A stretch of 64,000 nucleotides of DNA from an uncultured Clostridia bacterium (GCA_934168305.1 CAKPNF010000008.1:4970-68969), one strand, 5' to 3'. Counted from the stretch's first letter, positions 45,609 through 53,459 are shown. The notes: generated by a model from the letters alone, not told the origin. Numbers and translations: made by a program.

Positions 45609-46899
45609 CTATATTGGTTTTATATAACCAAATTGTAATTTCTTTTGATTTATGTATTTTTCTACTGCATATCTCATTGCGTCCATCAAATGGTTAAAAT
45701 CATCTATTGGTCTATTTATTTTATTTCCAAACTTGTCCTCGTCCCAAGTATAGTTGCTTATTTCTGTTATAAAATTTACACATCTAGGGTGGATTATTAT
45801 TTCAAAATCTTGTATAAATTGAATACCATTATTTATGCTGTCTTTTCCTTTTAATGCACCTGTAATATGTCTTAATCCTAATCCTCTTAATTCGTCTATT
45901 GACTTTGGTTCTGCACTATCTGCTGTTATTTTTTCTTTTGAATAACCCATTTGATTTATTTTGTCGTATATTGCTTTGTTACTCATTCCTTTTTGATATA
46001 TTTCATCGTATACATAAATTTTTTTATTTTTTAAATCTATTGCACCACAAAATAGTGCTGTTGGGTCGTTTGTATAACCAAAGTCTAACCCAAAAGCACT
46101 ATCTAAGTTTCTTATTGTATTTAATTCGAATTTTTCTTCTTTCCAATTTTCATAAACCAATCCATCAACTATACCCCAGTTACCTAATCCTGCAACTTGA
46201 TATCTTCTAGGATTATTTTTCTTCATTCTTTCAAATACTTTTTTATCTGCTTCATCTAGCCACTCGTTACAAAGATAATTTGTTGTCATTGCTAATATGT
46301 CGTCATCTTTAACATCAAAAAATCTTTTCTTTATCCAATGATGTTCATTCCAAGGATTTAATGTTATTGTTATTTGTTTGAATAGTCCTTCTGGAACTTC
46401 TCCGTCTTATACTTTCATCTATTACATCAAAATCAGATTCTTTTGTTATTTCGTATGCTTCTTCAATCCATAACCAACATAAAACACCAATATCTACTGA
46501 TATTGATGTTACTTTTAATGGATCATCTAATCCTCTGAAATATATTTTCTGTCCTGTAGGTTTGTATGTCATTTCTAATGGACTTTCTTTTATCTCCCAA
46601 AAACTATCTACTTGTAATCTATGTATTGCCCATTTAAGTTCTGTAAAACAACTATCCTTTAATGTTCTAAATGTTTTTCTAATTACAAGTGTATTAGCTT
46701 CTTTATATTTCATCATGTTACTTATTATCCATAATGCTGTTGTCTTTGATTTTTTACTTGCTCTTGAACCTTTGCATACTCTATATCTACATTTGCAATG
46801 CCAATACTCTGCATAACCTTTTCCAACTATACTTTGTAATGATATGTTATTTACTTGTTGCTGTGTATTTTTATTTATTATTTTATTCTGTAATATCAT
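45609..46899 (-). CDS. terL: Terminase large subunit, +1 shift at CGG
   Basis: The 429-residue enzyme is complete only if the CGG at codon 166 (46402-46404) is passed by +1. Then ESIRGEVPEGLFKQITITLN joins to PWNEHHWIKKRFF; arginine reading ends 19 codons later. Walker A-like GSRASKKSKTT is at 44-54 and Walker B-like WLWIEEAYEI near 142-151. The nuclease half has GLDFGYTNDPTAL, TADSAEPKSIDEL and IDDFNHLMDAMRYA. It cuts and pumps DNA into the prohead. Both halves carry essential motifs, so it cannot work split. Confidence 0.92.
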
Positions 46900-47293
46900 C
46901 TGTTATCACCACTGGTATATTTCCAGCAACTTCAACTTTTTCTTTAAATGTACCATATCTTTTTCCAAGTAGTTCTGCACATTTTGTTCTATCTTGTAAT
47001 GAAGCATCTAATCCAAATTGGTCTTTTTCTTCTCCTCGCATTACTTTTGTTAAGTACTGTAATACTTCATCCTGTGAGGCAATTCTTTGGTCTTCTTTTT
47101 CCTGAAGTTTTATCTTTATAAATTTGTCTAGTTTTGACAAGTTTTGTGAACCTATTCTATTAAGATTTTTCCCCTTATATCCAGCTTTTTTACAAGCTTC
47201 TGTTGCATTTGCAGTTTCTATATAATAATCAATAAATCTCTTTTGCATTTCTGTTAATGCATTATATTCATCTTTTATATTTTCATCTTCCAT
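46883..47293 (-). CDS. terS: Terminase small subunit
   Basis: The chosen ATG follows AAGGAAGTGAG. The 136-residue product has LTEMQKRFIDYYIETANATE ACKKAGYK, the helix-turn-helix of Terminase_2 small subunits, and a C-terminal LLGKRYGTFKEKVEVAGNIP oligomer tail. It recognises the packaging site and overlaps terL by 17 bases. Confidence 0.88.
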   Translation of the reverse strand: MEDENIKDEYNALTEMQKRFIDYYIETANATEACKKAGYKGKNLNRIGSQNLSKLDKFIKIKLQEKEDQRIASQDEVLQYLTKVMRGEEKDQFGLDASLQDRTKCAELLGKRYGTFKEKVEVAGNIPVVITDDITE

Positions 47294-47564
47294 CTGCCTC
47301 ACTTCCTTTTCTATGTTCCTCTATTAGATATTTCATTACATCTACTTTACTATAGCATTCTTCTTTCTGTTTGTATCTATCTTGTAATTCAAACTCGTCT
47401 GTTTCTTCATTGTATATTTCTACTTGTTCTCTTTTCAATATTTGGTATTTAGTACAATATTTGCAATTCTTTTCACTATAAAATTGAAAACTATTTATTT
47501 TGTATATTTGTCCTTTTATGGATAAGGCATATAATAGTTTGTTTATATTTTTATTTATATTCAT
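47283..47564 (-). CDS. Hypothetical protein upstream of terminase
   Basis: The 93-residue protein has one CKYC pair (CKYCTKYQILKREQVEIYNE) and an acidic C-terminus. It overlaps both neighbours' ends. Possible zinc- or DNA-binding accessory of the terminase; no family recognised. Confidence 0.6.
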   Translation of the reverse strand: MNINKNINKLLYALSIKGQIYKINSFQFYSEKNCKYCTKYQILKREQVEIYNEETDEFELQDRYKQKEECYSKVDVMKYLIEEHRKGSEADGR

Positions 47565-47818
47565 TTAATTAAGCACCTCTCTTTAATCCTGTACGGACAA
47601 AATACTTTACCTTCTCGTAAATTTGTAACCTCTAAAAAAGAGCAGCTTTTACACTGCTCTGGTAATTCGTTTTTTATTTGTTTTAATTTCCATTTATCAT
47701 TATACTTTTGCTCTTCTTCTATCATATTTAGTACTTCCTCACAACTGTCAAATTTACATACTTTACACTTTTTGTTCCCATTTGGGCATATTTTATTATC
47801 TATTAAACATTGAATCAT
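47561..47818 (-). CDS. Cysteine-rich small protein
   Basis: The 85-residue protein has ten cysteines in CPNGNKKCKVCKFDSC and CKSCSF...CPYR clusters, so it probably binds one or two zinc ions. Four-base overlap with the gene downstream. Function unknown. Confidence 0.6.
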   Translation of the reverse strand: MIQCLIDNKICPNGNKKCKVCKFDSCEEVLNMIEEEQKYNDKWKLKQIKNELPEQCKSCSFLEVTNLREGKVFCPYRIKERCLIK

Positions 47819-47821
47819 ACT

Positions 47822-47941
47822 CTATTCCTCTTCTGTACATGTTAATTTGCCATCTATTCTTCTTAATATTTTGCAATCTATGTTCTTTGTGCATGTGCTA
47901 CAATTTTCTTTTTTGTATTGTTCTATTTCTTCATTTGTCAT
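47822..47941 (-). CDS. Tiny cysteine protein
   Basis: A 39-residue frame with an AAAAGAGGTAATC site: MTNEEIEQYKKENCSTCTKN..., four cysteines (CSTC, C, C). The stop overlaps the next start region, and it has the same style as the Cys-rich neighbours, so it is probably real. Confidence 0.6.
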   Translation of the reverse strand: MTNEEIEQYKKENCSTCTKNIDCKILRRIDGKLTCTEEE

Positions 47942-48094
47942 ATGATTACCTCTTTTCTTTTGTTTATAAAACACTATGTAATGATATGAAGAGTTGTATT
48001 TCCTCAGATTTACAACCCCCTGTTTCCAGAATTTTATTTATATCACTATATACTATTTTGTAAACACTATGAAATATGTAAGTTATATATAATA
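47942..48094. other. Non-coding stretch downstream of tRNA-Phe
   Basis: About 150 AT-rich bases without a gene between the tRNA 3' end and the tiny cysteine gene. A weak GTTGTA/TACAAC pairing is present near 47992-48015. Confidence 0.4.
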
Positions 48095-48169
48095 TGGTGT
48101 GCTTTCTAAGAATTGAACTTAGGCACTCTGGGCTTCAACCAGATGCTCTACCAACTGAGCTAAAAGCAC
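48095..48169 (-). tRNA. tRNA-Phe(GAA), phage-encoded
   Basis: The minus strand folds into a full cloverleaf: acceptor GTGCTTT / AAAGCAC, D-stem GCTC/GAGC, anticodon stem TCTGG/CCAGA with loop TTGAAGC (anticodon GAA), four-base variable loop, T-stem CTAAG/CTTAG with TTCAATT, discriminator A and encoded CCA. It has the normal seven-base anticodon loop. It lies between the late regulator and the terminase and would support Phe-rich late translation. Confidence 0.93.
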
Positions 48170-48183
48170 ATATATTAGAACTC

Positions 48184-48282
48184 GCTAGGTAAGTTCTGCA
48201 AAAGTTTATATAAATACATCGAAAGGAGGTCAATTATACTCAGCTTAATATAACAACCATTTTATATTATCAGTTACCTAGC
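48184..48282 (-). other. Long stem-loop with anti-Shine-Dalgarno-like loop, upstream of tRNA
   Basis: Arms GCTAGGTAA (48184-48192) and TTACCTAGC (48274-48282) enclose about 80 bases. On the minus-strand transcript the loop holds GACCTCCTTTCGATG, ten bases of which match the 3' end of 16S rRNA (ACCTCCTTTC); on the plus strand it is a perfect SD with no start codon after it. Could be a small RNA or a processing structure for the tRNA. Confidence 0.4.
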
Positions 48283-48299
48283 ATACTGGTAATAACTAA

Positions 48300-48572
48300 T
48301 TAATTACTTGTAAAAAGTTCTCCGCTTCTACTGTCATAATATTTAAAAAAATTTACACACCATGCGTTTACTATTCTTACTTCTTTATTCATGCAATGTA
48401 TGCAATCTTCATCATATGCTTTTGTATAAAATGCTAGTTTATTATCTAAATTTTCATATCTATTTACTATTACTTCTGTTGTTTCTTGTCCTGGTATTGT
48501 TACTTCTACTGCTATATCATTCTTCATTAATTTTGCAGTATCAAATATACTTATTAAATTTTCTCTTTTCAT
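48300..48572 (-). CDS. Hypothetical protein before tRNA-Phe
   Basis: The 90-residue protein (MKRENLISIFDTAKLMKNDI...) has AVEVTIPGQETTEVIVNRYE and two cysteines (CIHC). AAAGGAATAAAA precedes it. Beta-rich, soluble. It starts after a terminator, so may have its own promoter in 48631-48697. Confidence 0.6.
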   Translation of the reverse strand: MKRENLISIFDTAKLMKNDIAVEVTIPGQETTEVIVNRYENLDNKLAFYTKAYDEDCIHCMNKEVRIVNAWCVNFFKYYDSRSGELFTSN

Positions 48573-48599
48573 TTTTATTCCTTCTTTCTTGCATAATAA

Positions 48600-48630
48600 A
48601 AAGAATAGACATTTAAAGCATCTATTCTTC
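48600..48630 (-). terminator. Terminator between late regulator and late genes
   Basis: Stem AGAATAGA / TCTATTCT with an 11-base loop, TTTTTATT after it on the minus strand. It separates the early transcript (ending with the regulator at 48698) from the tRNA/late transcript. Confidence 0.7.
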
Positions 48631-48697
48631 CAAAAAGCTAATCAAAAATATTTGTGAGACCATTTCTTTTATCTCTGATTATATATATATCATATTT

Positions 48698-49121
48698 CTA
48701 TGTCGTGATTACACCTCTTTTGTCGTGTTGTTCAAATTTTTTTAATGCTATTCCGTTCATTTTGCACATATGCTTATAATCATAGTCCATTTCACTTGCT
48801 GTTGTTACTAGTGTCTTACCTTGTATGTATACTTTTTCTAGAATTAACTTATATGGTTGTTCTACCAAATCCAATTGTTCTAATATCTTTTTTTGTTTTT
48901 TATCCGCTTCTATTATTTTTTGTAACACTTCTTCTAAACTATCTTCTAATATTGCTATTTTTTCAGCTATACTATCTTCTACTTTTCTGCTTCCGTTTTG
49001 GCATATCTGATAACACTGCTGTTATATTTGTTATACTTGTTTTTAATTCTTCTATATACTCTAATCTCTCTTTAATCCACTCTTGATTATGTTTATAATC
49101 TTTTAATTCTTCTCTAGTCAT
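48698..49121 (-). CDS. DUF1492/ArpU-like late transcription regulator, +1 shift at CGG
   Basis: The ATG overlaps the stop of the gene upstream. Codon 43 is CGG (48993-48995). Reading arginine gives KQKSR and a stop; ignoring the C gives VLSDMPKGSRKVEDSIAEKI, the MPKG(S) signature of this family, and continues to ILEKVYIQGKTLVTTASEMD, a sigma-region-4-like helix-turn-helix. The full protein has 140 residues, normal for the family. Such proteins sit just before the terminase genes and switch on late transcription. Needs the +1 shift to make its DNA-binding part. Confidence 0.85.
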
Positions 49122-49321
49122 ATCTTTTGTGCTCCTTTCTGTTTATTTTTAATATTTTCTCTTATTAATTCATCTTTAAAATTGTCTAGAATCTTGTATG
49201 CTTCATTTAATTGTTGTTGATTATATTTTCTCTTGTCTAAATTTATGAAGTCTATATCTTCTAATTTGTTCATTGTGTCTATTACTATGTTGTATATATG
49301 ATTTATTGTCATTTGTATCAC
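49118..49321 (-). CDS. Hypothetical helical protein
   Basis: The 67-residue protein (MIQMTINHIYNIVIDTMNKL...) may start at the ATG three codons in, after CGGAGTGATACAA. It overlaps the late regulator by four bases. Mostly helix; no known family. Confidence 0.6.
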   Translation of the reverse strand: MIQMTINHIYNIVIDTMNKLEDIDFINLDKRKYNQQQLNEAYKILDNFKDELIRENIKNKQKGAQKI

Positions 49322-49329
49322 TCCGATTC

Positions 49330-49518
49330 TTAAATAATATCTATACTGACATTTATATTAATTTTCGTTCTTTCTTCTTTTTTGAATATTTCTATATTTT
49401 TTAATTCACTTTGATGATTGAATAAATATTCTTTTAATTCATTTTTGGTTAATTCTACTCTTTCATAAGTCCAATACAATATAGGATTGTAATATCTATA
49501 TACAATAAATTTTTCCAC
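49330..49518 (-). CDS. Hypothetical small protein
   Basis: The 62-residue protein starts with GTG after GAAAGGTGAAACAAA. It begins VEKFIVYRYYNPILYWTYER and has a charged middle and strand-rich end. No recognised motif. Three 11-base-spaced repeats stand upstream at 49562-49592. Confidence 0.6.
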   Translation of the reverse strand: MEKFIVYRYYNPILYWTYERVELTKNELKEYLFNHQSELKNIEIFKKEERTKININVSIDII

Positions 49519-49561
49519 TTTGTTTCACCTTTCTTTAATTTTTTTATCTTGCATGTCACAC

Positions 49562-49592
49562 CTCTTTAGATTCTCTTTAGAAACTCTTTAGA
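49562..49592. repeat. Three phased CTCTTTAGA repeats
   Basis: CTCTTTAGA occurs at 49562-49570, 49573-49581 and 49584-49592, each 11 bases apart. It lies just after the stop of 49595-49969 and before an SD-like AAGAGGTG with a nine-codon mini-frame. Helical phasing suggests a protein site, or repeated ribosome standby sites. Confidence 0.55.
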
Positions 49593-49594
49593 TT

Positions 49595-49969
49595 TTAGTA
49601 AATATCATCTTTAACAAATTCTGATATATCCATAATTTCTTGTGTTTTGCCTTTATCTAATATAAGTTCTAAATTGCTTGAATAATAGCCATTTTGTTCA
49701 TTGTAGCACGGAATAAAAAACTTTTCTCCTATTATTGATATAATATTGAATCCTGCTCCTGGAACTCCATCTATTAACAATTCTAAAGTTTCAACAAATT
49801 CTATTTCTTTTATTTTAATATTTTTTCCTGTTTTTACTGATACATTGTATTTTTTTAACATTTCAAAGTCTGCATATACTCTCTCACAACAGTCTTGTTC
49901 ATGATAGCACTTAAGTTTATAATTATTGTCGAAAATTATTTCATCTTCATCTATTTGTTTTATTTTCAT
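49595..49969 (-). CDS. DUF7448-like phage protein
   Basis: The 124-residue protein contains LKCYHEQDCCERVYADFEML near residue 18-37, the H-x-x-DCCE motif known from small phage proteins (DUF7448), then a beta-rich C-terminal half. Function unknown. AAAGAAATATG start region with AAGGTAAAGA. Confidence 0.6.
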   Translation of the reverse strand: MKIKQIDEDEIIFDNNYKLKCYHEQDCCERVYADFEMLKKYNVSVKTGKNIKIKEIEFVETLELLIDGVPGAGFNIISIIGEKFFIPCYNEQNGYYSSNLELILDKGKTQEIMDISEFVKDDIY

Positions 49970-49975
49970 ATTTCT

Positions 49976-50317
49976 TTACCTTCTTTCTTTTGCTTTATTT
50001 TCAAAATATTGTTTTATACACTCTTTGCATTTTTCTTTATCTTCAAATTCATTGCAATCTTCTTTTTGTACCATTTGTTTGCAAATGTCTTCGTCTATAT
50101 CATGATTATTAATTGTTTCAGCCATTAAATCAATTGTCTTGCCTTTTTCTTCTAGCATAGATAAAATTGTATTAAACTGTTTTATTCTATTTTGATACAA
50201 TTTAAGTTCTTCATCATAATAATCACAATCTGTTGCTTCTATAAATTTGATTTGTTCTTCAAAATATTTTATATGCTTTTTTAAATATTCTATTGATTCT
50301 TCTTGTTCTTTTGTCAT
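49976..50317 (-). CDS. Hypothetical coiled-coil protein with Cys motif
   Basis: The 113-residue protein has helices (EQEESIEYLKKHIKYFEEQI) and a C-terminal CKQMVQKEDCNEFEDKEKC KEC cluster that could hold zinc. It overlaps the gene upstream by four bases. No family recognised. Confidence 0.6.
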   Translation of the reverse strand: MTKEQEESIEYLKKHIKYFEEQIKFIEATDCDYYDEELKLYQNRIKQFNTILSMLEEKGKTIDLMAETINNHDIDEDICKQMVQKEDCNEFEDKEKCKECIKQYFENKAKERR

Positions 50318-50553
50318 ATGTTAGTCCTCCTTTTTTCTTCCTTAAATCCTTGATATCTTAAGCATCTTTCTAGTTCTTGTAATTCAGAATAATCTTTTAA
50401 TTCAAAATTAGAAAAACCATATTTTGATGTACTATATCCACTTTCATTTTCATTTGTTCTAAATAATTTGTTTTTGCAATTTATTGTTATATATATTTGT
50501 TTTTTAGTTCCACCACCATTATATCTATAAGAATAAAAAGTTACTTCATCCAT
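50314..50553 (-). CDS. Hypothetical protein
   Basis: The 79-residue soluble protein starts MDEVTFYSYRYNGGGTKKQI, with several strands and a helical end (LQELERCLRYQGFKEEKR). Starts inside the end of the gene upstream, showing tight packing in the early cluster. Function unknown. Confidence 0.6.
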   Translation of the reverse strand: MDEVTFYSYRYNGGGTKKQIYITINCKNKLFRTNENESGYSTSKYGFSNFELKDYSELQELERCLRYQGFKEEKRRTNI

Positions 50554-50759
50554 CCTAATTCCTCCACTTTCTTATTTATTGCTTGTAATTCTTGCATATT
50601 TATTGCACAAGGATATATTTCAACTCTTTTATCATAACTATAAAATTTAATACTTTTTCCCACTTGATGACTACTTTCTTTTCTATACATTTCATCTTCA
50701 CAATGATTTTTGAATTTTTCAATATATCCTAATTCTTTAAACATCTCATCAGCACTCAT
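50541..50759 (-). CDS. Hypothetical protein
   Basis: The 72-residue protein (MSADEMFKELGYIEKFKNHC...) reads as helix, strands (IKFYSYDKRVEIYPCAINMQ), helix. FKELGY and E-x-L-GW at the two ends are typical of a widespread small phage family without known function. GGAGGACAAATAAA precedes it. Confidence 0.6.
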   Translation of the reverse strand: MSADEMFKELGYIEKFKNHCEDEMYRKESSHQVGKSIKFYSYDKRVEIYPCAINMQELQAINKKVEELGWMK

Positions 50760-50772
50760 TTTATTTGTCCTC

Positions 50773-51051
50773 CTAAATATTTAATTTTAGTTTTTCTAAA
50801 AATTCATTTGCTCTTTTTATTTCTTTTTGTAATTCATAAATACTGTTTTCTTCTTCTCTGCTTATATATTCTCTTGTAATTGTTTTCAAAAGTCCTTTTA
50901 AACAACTTTCTATTGTTGTGTAATAACCTAAATCCTTGAATATTTCTTTACCGTAATTTTTGCTTTTAACATCTTGTACTTTTGTTTTTTCTTGTACTGT
51001 ATAACAATTACTATTTGCTATTATATAAAATCTATCTGTTACTTTTACCAT
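50773..51051 (-). CDS. DUF5405-like hypothetical protein
   Basis: The 92-residue protein begins MVKVTDRFYIIANSNCYTVQ and has YYTTIESCLKGLLKTITREY. This strand-then-helix pattern (a value description followed by tier of helices) occurs in small phage proteins such as DUF5405; the name is tentative. One base from the gene upstream. Confidence 0.6.
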   Translation of the reverse strand: MVKVTDRFYIIANSNCYTVQEKTKVQDVKSKNYGKEIFKDLGYYTTIESCLKGLLKTITREYISREEENSIYELQKEIKRANEFLEKLKLNI

Positions 51052-51052
51052 T

Positions 51053-51538
51053 TTATTTTCTCCCTTCTAGTAGTTCTTGTAAAATTTTAATATCCCTATT
51101 TACTAATTCATCTTCGTACATCTCTATTAAACAATTGCCATACTTTTTCTTTTCTTGTTTTAATTCTTCTATCTTGTCTTTTACTTTTTGAACTGGAATA
51201 ACTTGACTTTTTATTTTAACTTCTTGTGCTTTCAGATTTTCAATTTTCCCAGTATATAACATATAATACTTCAAATTTAATTCTTCATTCTCTTTTTTTA
51301 ATTCTTTATTCTCTTTTTGTAGTTCTTCTACTTCAAATTCTAATTCACATTTTTTATTACTTATTTCTGTGTTTTTTTCTTCTAATTCTTCAGAATATGA
51401 TTTCCAACTTTCATTCTCTTTTTGTAGTTTTTTTATTAGTTTTAATACTGTATCTATTGCTATCGCTTTTCCTTCTGCATATGTATTTATCTCTATTTCT
51501 TTTAATATTTCAATAGATTCCTTTTCTTCCTCGTTCAT
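51053..51538 (-). CDS. Hypothetical coiled-coil protein
   Basis: The 161-residue protein is almost entirely Glu/Lys coiled coil (residues about 35-95: ELEEKNTEISNKKCELEFEV...) between two short helical ends (SIEILKEIEINTYAEGKAIA; GNCLIEMYEDELVNRDIKIL). Many early phage regions have such proteins. Role unknown. Confidence 0.65.
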   Translation of the reverse strand: MNEEEKESIEILKEIEINTYAEGKAIAIDTVLKLIKKLQKENESWKSYSEELEEKNTEISNKKCELEFEVEELQKENKELKKENEELNLKYYMLYTGKIENLKAQEVKIKSQVIPVQKVKDKIEELKQEKKKYGNCLIEMYEDELVNRDIKILQELLEGRK

Positions 51539-51568
51539 TTATTCCTCACTTTCTAGAAAATCTTTCTT

Positions 51569-51868
51569 CTATTCCCATAGTTTCTTATTCCCCAAACATT
51601 TTATCTCATTTGTTTTATATTTTTCTTCTTTTAAAACAATATTAGGTATAAATGTATTTGGTATTAATGTTTTTAACTCTTTATTTACTGTTTTTAGTTC
51701 TTCATTCTCTTTTAATACTCTTTTATAATCTGATAAAATATGTTCTATTTTGTTTGCTAAATCCTTATTCCAATTCCAATCTGTATCGTGACTAAAATTT
51801 TCTCTTTTACTTGTAAAACTTATATATTTTTCTATGTCTTTTATATCTTCTTCTATACTATTTTCCAC
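51569..51868 (-). CDS. Hypothetical coiled-coil protein
   Basis: The 99-residue protein starts at GTG in the GAGGTGTTTTAAGTG junction. It contains IEHILSDYKRVLKENEELKT, which resembles the N-terminal coiled coil of the gene downstream, suggesting duplication. No enzyme motif. Confidence 0.6.
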   Translation of the reverse strand: MENSIEEDIKDIEKYISFTSKRENFSHDTDWNWNKDLANKIEHILSDYKRVLKENEELKTVNKELKTLIPNTFIPNIVLKEEKYKTNEIKCLGNKKLWE

Positions 51869-52144
51869 TTAAAACACCTCGATTTCTTCTGCTTTTTCTA
51901 TACTAACAGTTTCACAAACTTTCAAATGAAAGAATGTAAACTCTCCTGTCTGATAATCTATTTTGAAATCTATTTCGCACATTGTTTGTTTTAAGCAGTC
52001 AAATATCCATAAAGGTATTTTTATGTACTTGGGATAATTATGATACTTCGCAACATAATCATGTATTCTATTATTAACAATACATTGTAATTCTAAATAT
52101 TCGATACTATCTTTAGTTGTTCTTTTATTTATCTTTCCTTTCAC
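51869..52144 (-). CDS. Hypothetical protein
   Basis: The 91-residue protein (GTG start in a GAGGTGTTTTAAGTG junction) ends -EVF*. It has YLELQCIVNNRIHDYVAKYH and a strand-rich C-terminal half (FKIDYQTGEFTFFHLKV). No known family. Its stop codon is part of the next junction. Confidence 0.6.
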   Translation of the reverse strand: MKGKINKRTTKDSIEYLELQCIVNNRIHDYVAKYHNYPKYIKIPLWIFDCLKQTMCEIDFKIDYQTGEFTFFHLKVCETVSIEKAEEIEVF

Positions 52145-52333
52145 TTAAAACACCTCCTTGTCTATTTCTTCCATCCATTTGTTAACATCTTGAATTACCT
52201 TTTCTACTTTTTCATTTATCCAATATTGTTTTATATTTTCTTTTGTATCCCATGTTGTTACATAATCATCTATTACTGTTGACCATAAAGCATATTTATT
52301 ATCTCTTTTTCTATGATGTAATTGTCTTGCCAC
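52145..52333 (-). CDS. Hypothetical protein
   Basis: The 62-residue protein starts MARQLHHRKRDNKYALWSTV (GTG start), with DDYVTTWDTKENIKQYWINE. The order of a short basic start, W-x-x-x-DDY and a helical end recalls small phage proteins of unknown role (DUF7678 type, tentative). Ends -EVF*, in the junction repeat. Confidence 0.6.
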   Translation of the reverse strand: MARQLHHRKRDNKYALWSTVIDDYVTTWDTKENIKQYWINEKVEKVIQDVNKWMEEIDKEVF

Positions 52334-52345
52334 TTAAAACACCTC

Positions 52346-52579
52346 CTAAATTATTTGTTTTCTTAGATACTCAAAATATTTTCTTATTGGTTTAAACCAT
52401 GTTAAATAAACAAATTGTTGTTCATAAAAAATATCGTTTAATTTATCAAATATAGAATAAATTATCTCTATTATAATTTTTAAAATATAATATGGAACAT
52501 TTAAAATCAATTCTATAATACATAATAACTTCCAAAACACATAATTAAGTAGTCCTATTTTATTTATTTTTTCTTTCAC
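52346..52579 (-). CDS. Small membrane-associated protein
   Basis: The 77-residue protein has an aromatic/isoleucine-rich segment of about 40 residues (NYVFWKLLCIIELILNVPYY, then ILKIIIEIIYSIFD) that may be one or two membrane helices, and a basic C-terminus. One-base overlap with the gene upstream. Function unknown. Confidence 0.6.
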   Translation of the reverse strand: MKEKINKIGLLNYVFWKLLCIIELILNVPYYILKIIIEIIYSIFDKLNDIFYEQQFVYLTWFKPIRKYFEYLRKQII

Positions 52580-52761
52580 TATGCATCACTCCTCTCTAAT
52601 TCGTTTTTTAATAATGTTTTATATGCTTGAATTTGCTCTTCTAACTCTTTTGTTCTTTTTTGTAAAGCACCTATTAATATTTCATTAAGTTCATTCGTTG
52701 TTCTTTCCTTTTCGTATAAATCTTTGTATGTATCTACTGCACTTTTGCATATTACTATCAT
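52579..52761 (-). CDS. Small coiled-coil protein
   Basis: The 60-residue protein (MIVICKSAVDTYKDLYEKER...) is mostly coiled coil. Its ATG is part of a 22-base direct repeat (52758-52779) that also occurs at the end of the gene upstream. Confidence 0.6.
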   Translation of the reverse strand: MIVICKSAVDTYKDLYEKERTTNELNEILIGALQKRTKELEEQIQAYKTLLKNELERSDA

Positions 52762-52817
52762 ATCTTATTTACTCCTCTCATCTTCCTTATTCTGCTCATA
52801 TCTTATTTACTCCTCTC
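52758..52817. repeat. 22-bp direct repeat around a 13-codon frame
   Basis: The same 22 bases stand at 52758-52779 and 52796-52817 (offset 38). The second copy encodes the last codons of the methyltransferase-like gene; the stretch between copies is a 13-codon frame from ATG to TGA. It looks like a slippage duplication or the scar of a lost gene. Confidence 0.7.
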
Positions 52818-53459
52818 TAATATAAATTCTCTTATAAATCTATTTGCATATTCTTTTGAGATTAAACTTCTTTCTGTTTTACTACTTGTGTTGTTGATTA
52901 TTTTCTTTTTGTTCCAACTGTATGCTTCTAAAATCATATTGTAACGTGGCTCACAATTTATGAACCAGTACTGGGTTGGCTTTTCGTAATAATCTCCACG
53001 TAAAGTTCTATCTTTATCTATAACTTTTGACGGTATAGCCCAATACTTCACTAAATAGTGTGTTGTTGAATACGGATTTTCAATGATTAGCGGTATATTC
53101 TTTCTAATACACACTATTGCTAATTTTGTTATTGTTTCATACATTAAATCTAATTCTTTATGTAGTTTTAAATCATATTCTAACTTTTGTTCGTCTGTAC
53201 ATTTCTTTAATTGACATTGTGTACCTCTAAAAGCCATTTGAATTTGGTCTTCAAAACGCACACATGGAAAAAATGCTAGTACTGTGTCTTTTTCGGTTAT
53301 GTTATCAAATATACTTTCTTCTTTGTTGTATGCCTTTTCTATTTCTTTGAATAAATCTATTACTACATCTGTTTCCTTAAATTCATTTTGTATGTCATAA
53401 TCTATCGCTTCATAACCGAAGTTTTTTAAATTCTTTTTTAAATGTTCCACTTTGTTCAA
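52803..53459 (-). CDS. DNA cytosine methyltransferase-like protein
   Basis: The 218-residue protein has a Rossmann-like start (YDIQNEFKETDVVIDLFKEI), FPCVRFEDQIQMAFRG near residue 64 (motif IV-like PC) and PLIIENPYSTTHYL near residue 125 (ENP, like the ENV motif of C5 methyltransferases), ending RFIREFIL. It lacks a clear target-recognition domain. It may modify phage DNA or be a relic; related compact forms are common in Firmicutes phages. Confidence 0.6.
   Translation of the reverse strand: MNKVEHLKKNLKNFGYEAIDYDIQNEFKETDVVIDLFKEIEKAYNKEESIFDNITEKDTVLAFFPCVRFEDQIQMAFRGTQCQLKKCTDEQKLEYDLKLHKELDLMYETITKLAIVCIRKNIPLIIENPYSTTHYLVKYWAIPSKVIDKDRTLRGDYYEKPTQYWFINCEPRYNMILEAYSWNKKKIINNTSSKTERSLISKEYANRFIREFILERSK

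Noticed and set aside
48095..48169. Phage tRNA as the decoder of CGG
   Set aside because: Its anticodon is GAA in a normal seven-base loop, so it reads Phe codons.
48698..48928. Short late-regulator ORF starting at an internal TTG
   Set aside because: It lacks the MPKGS start half, which is supplied by the frame joined at CGG.
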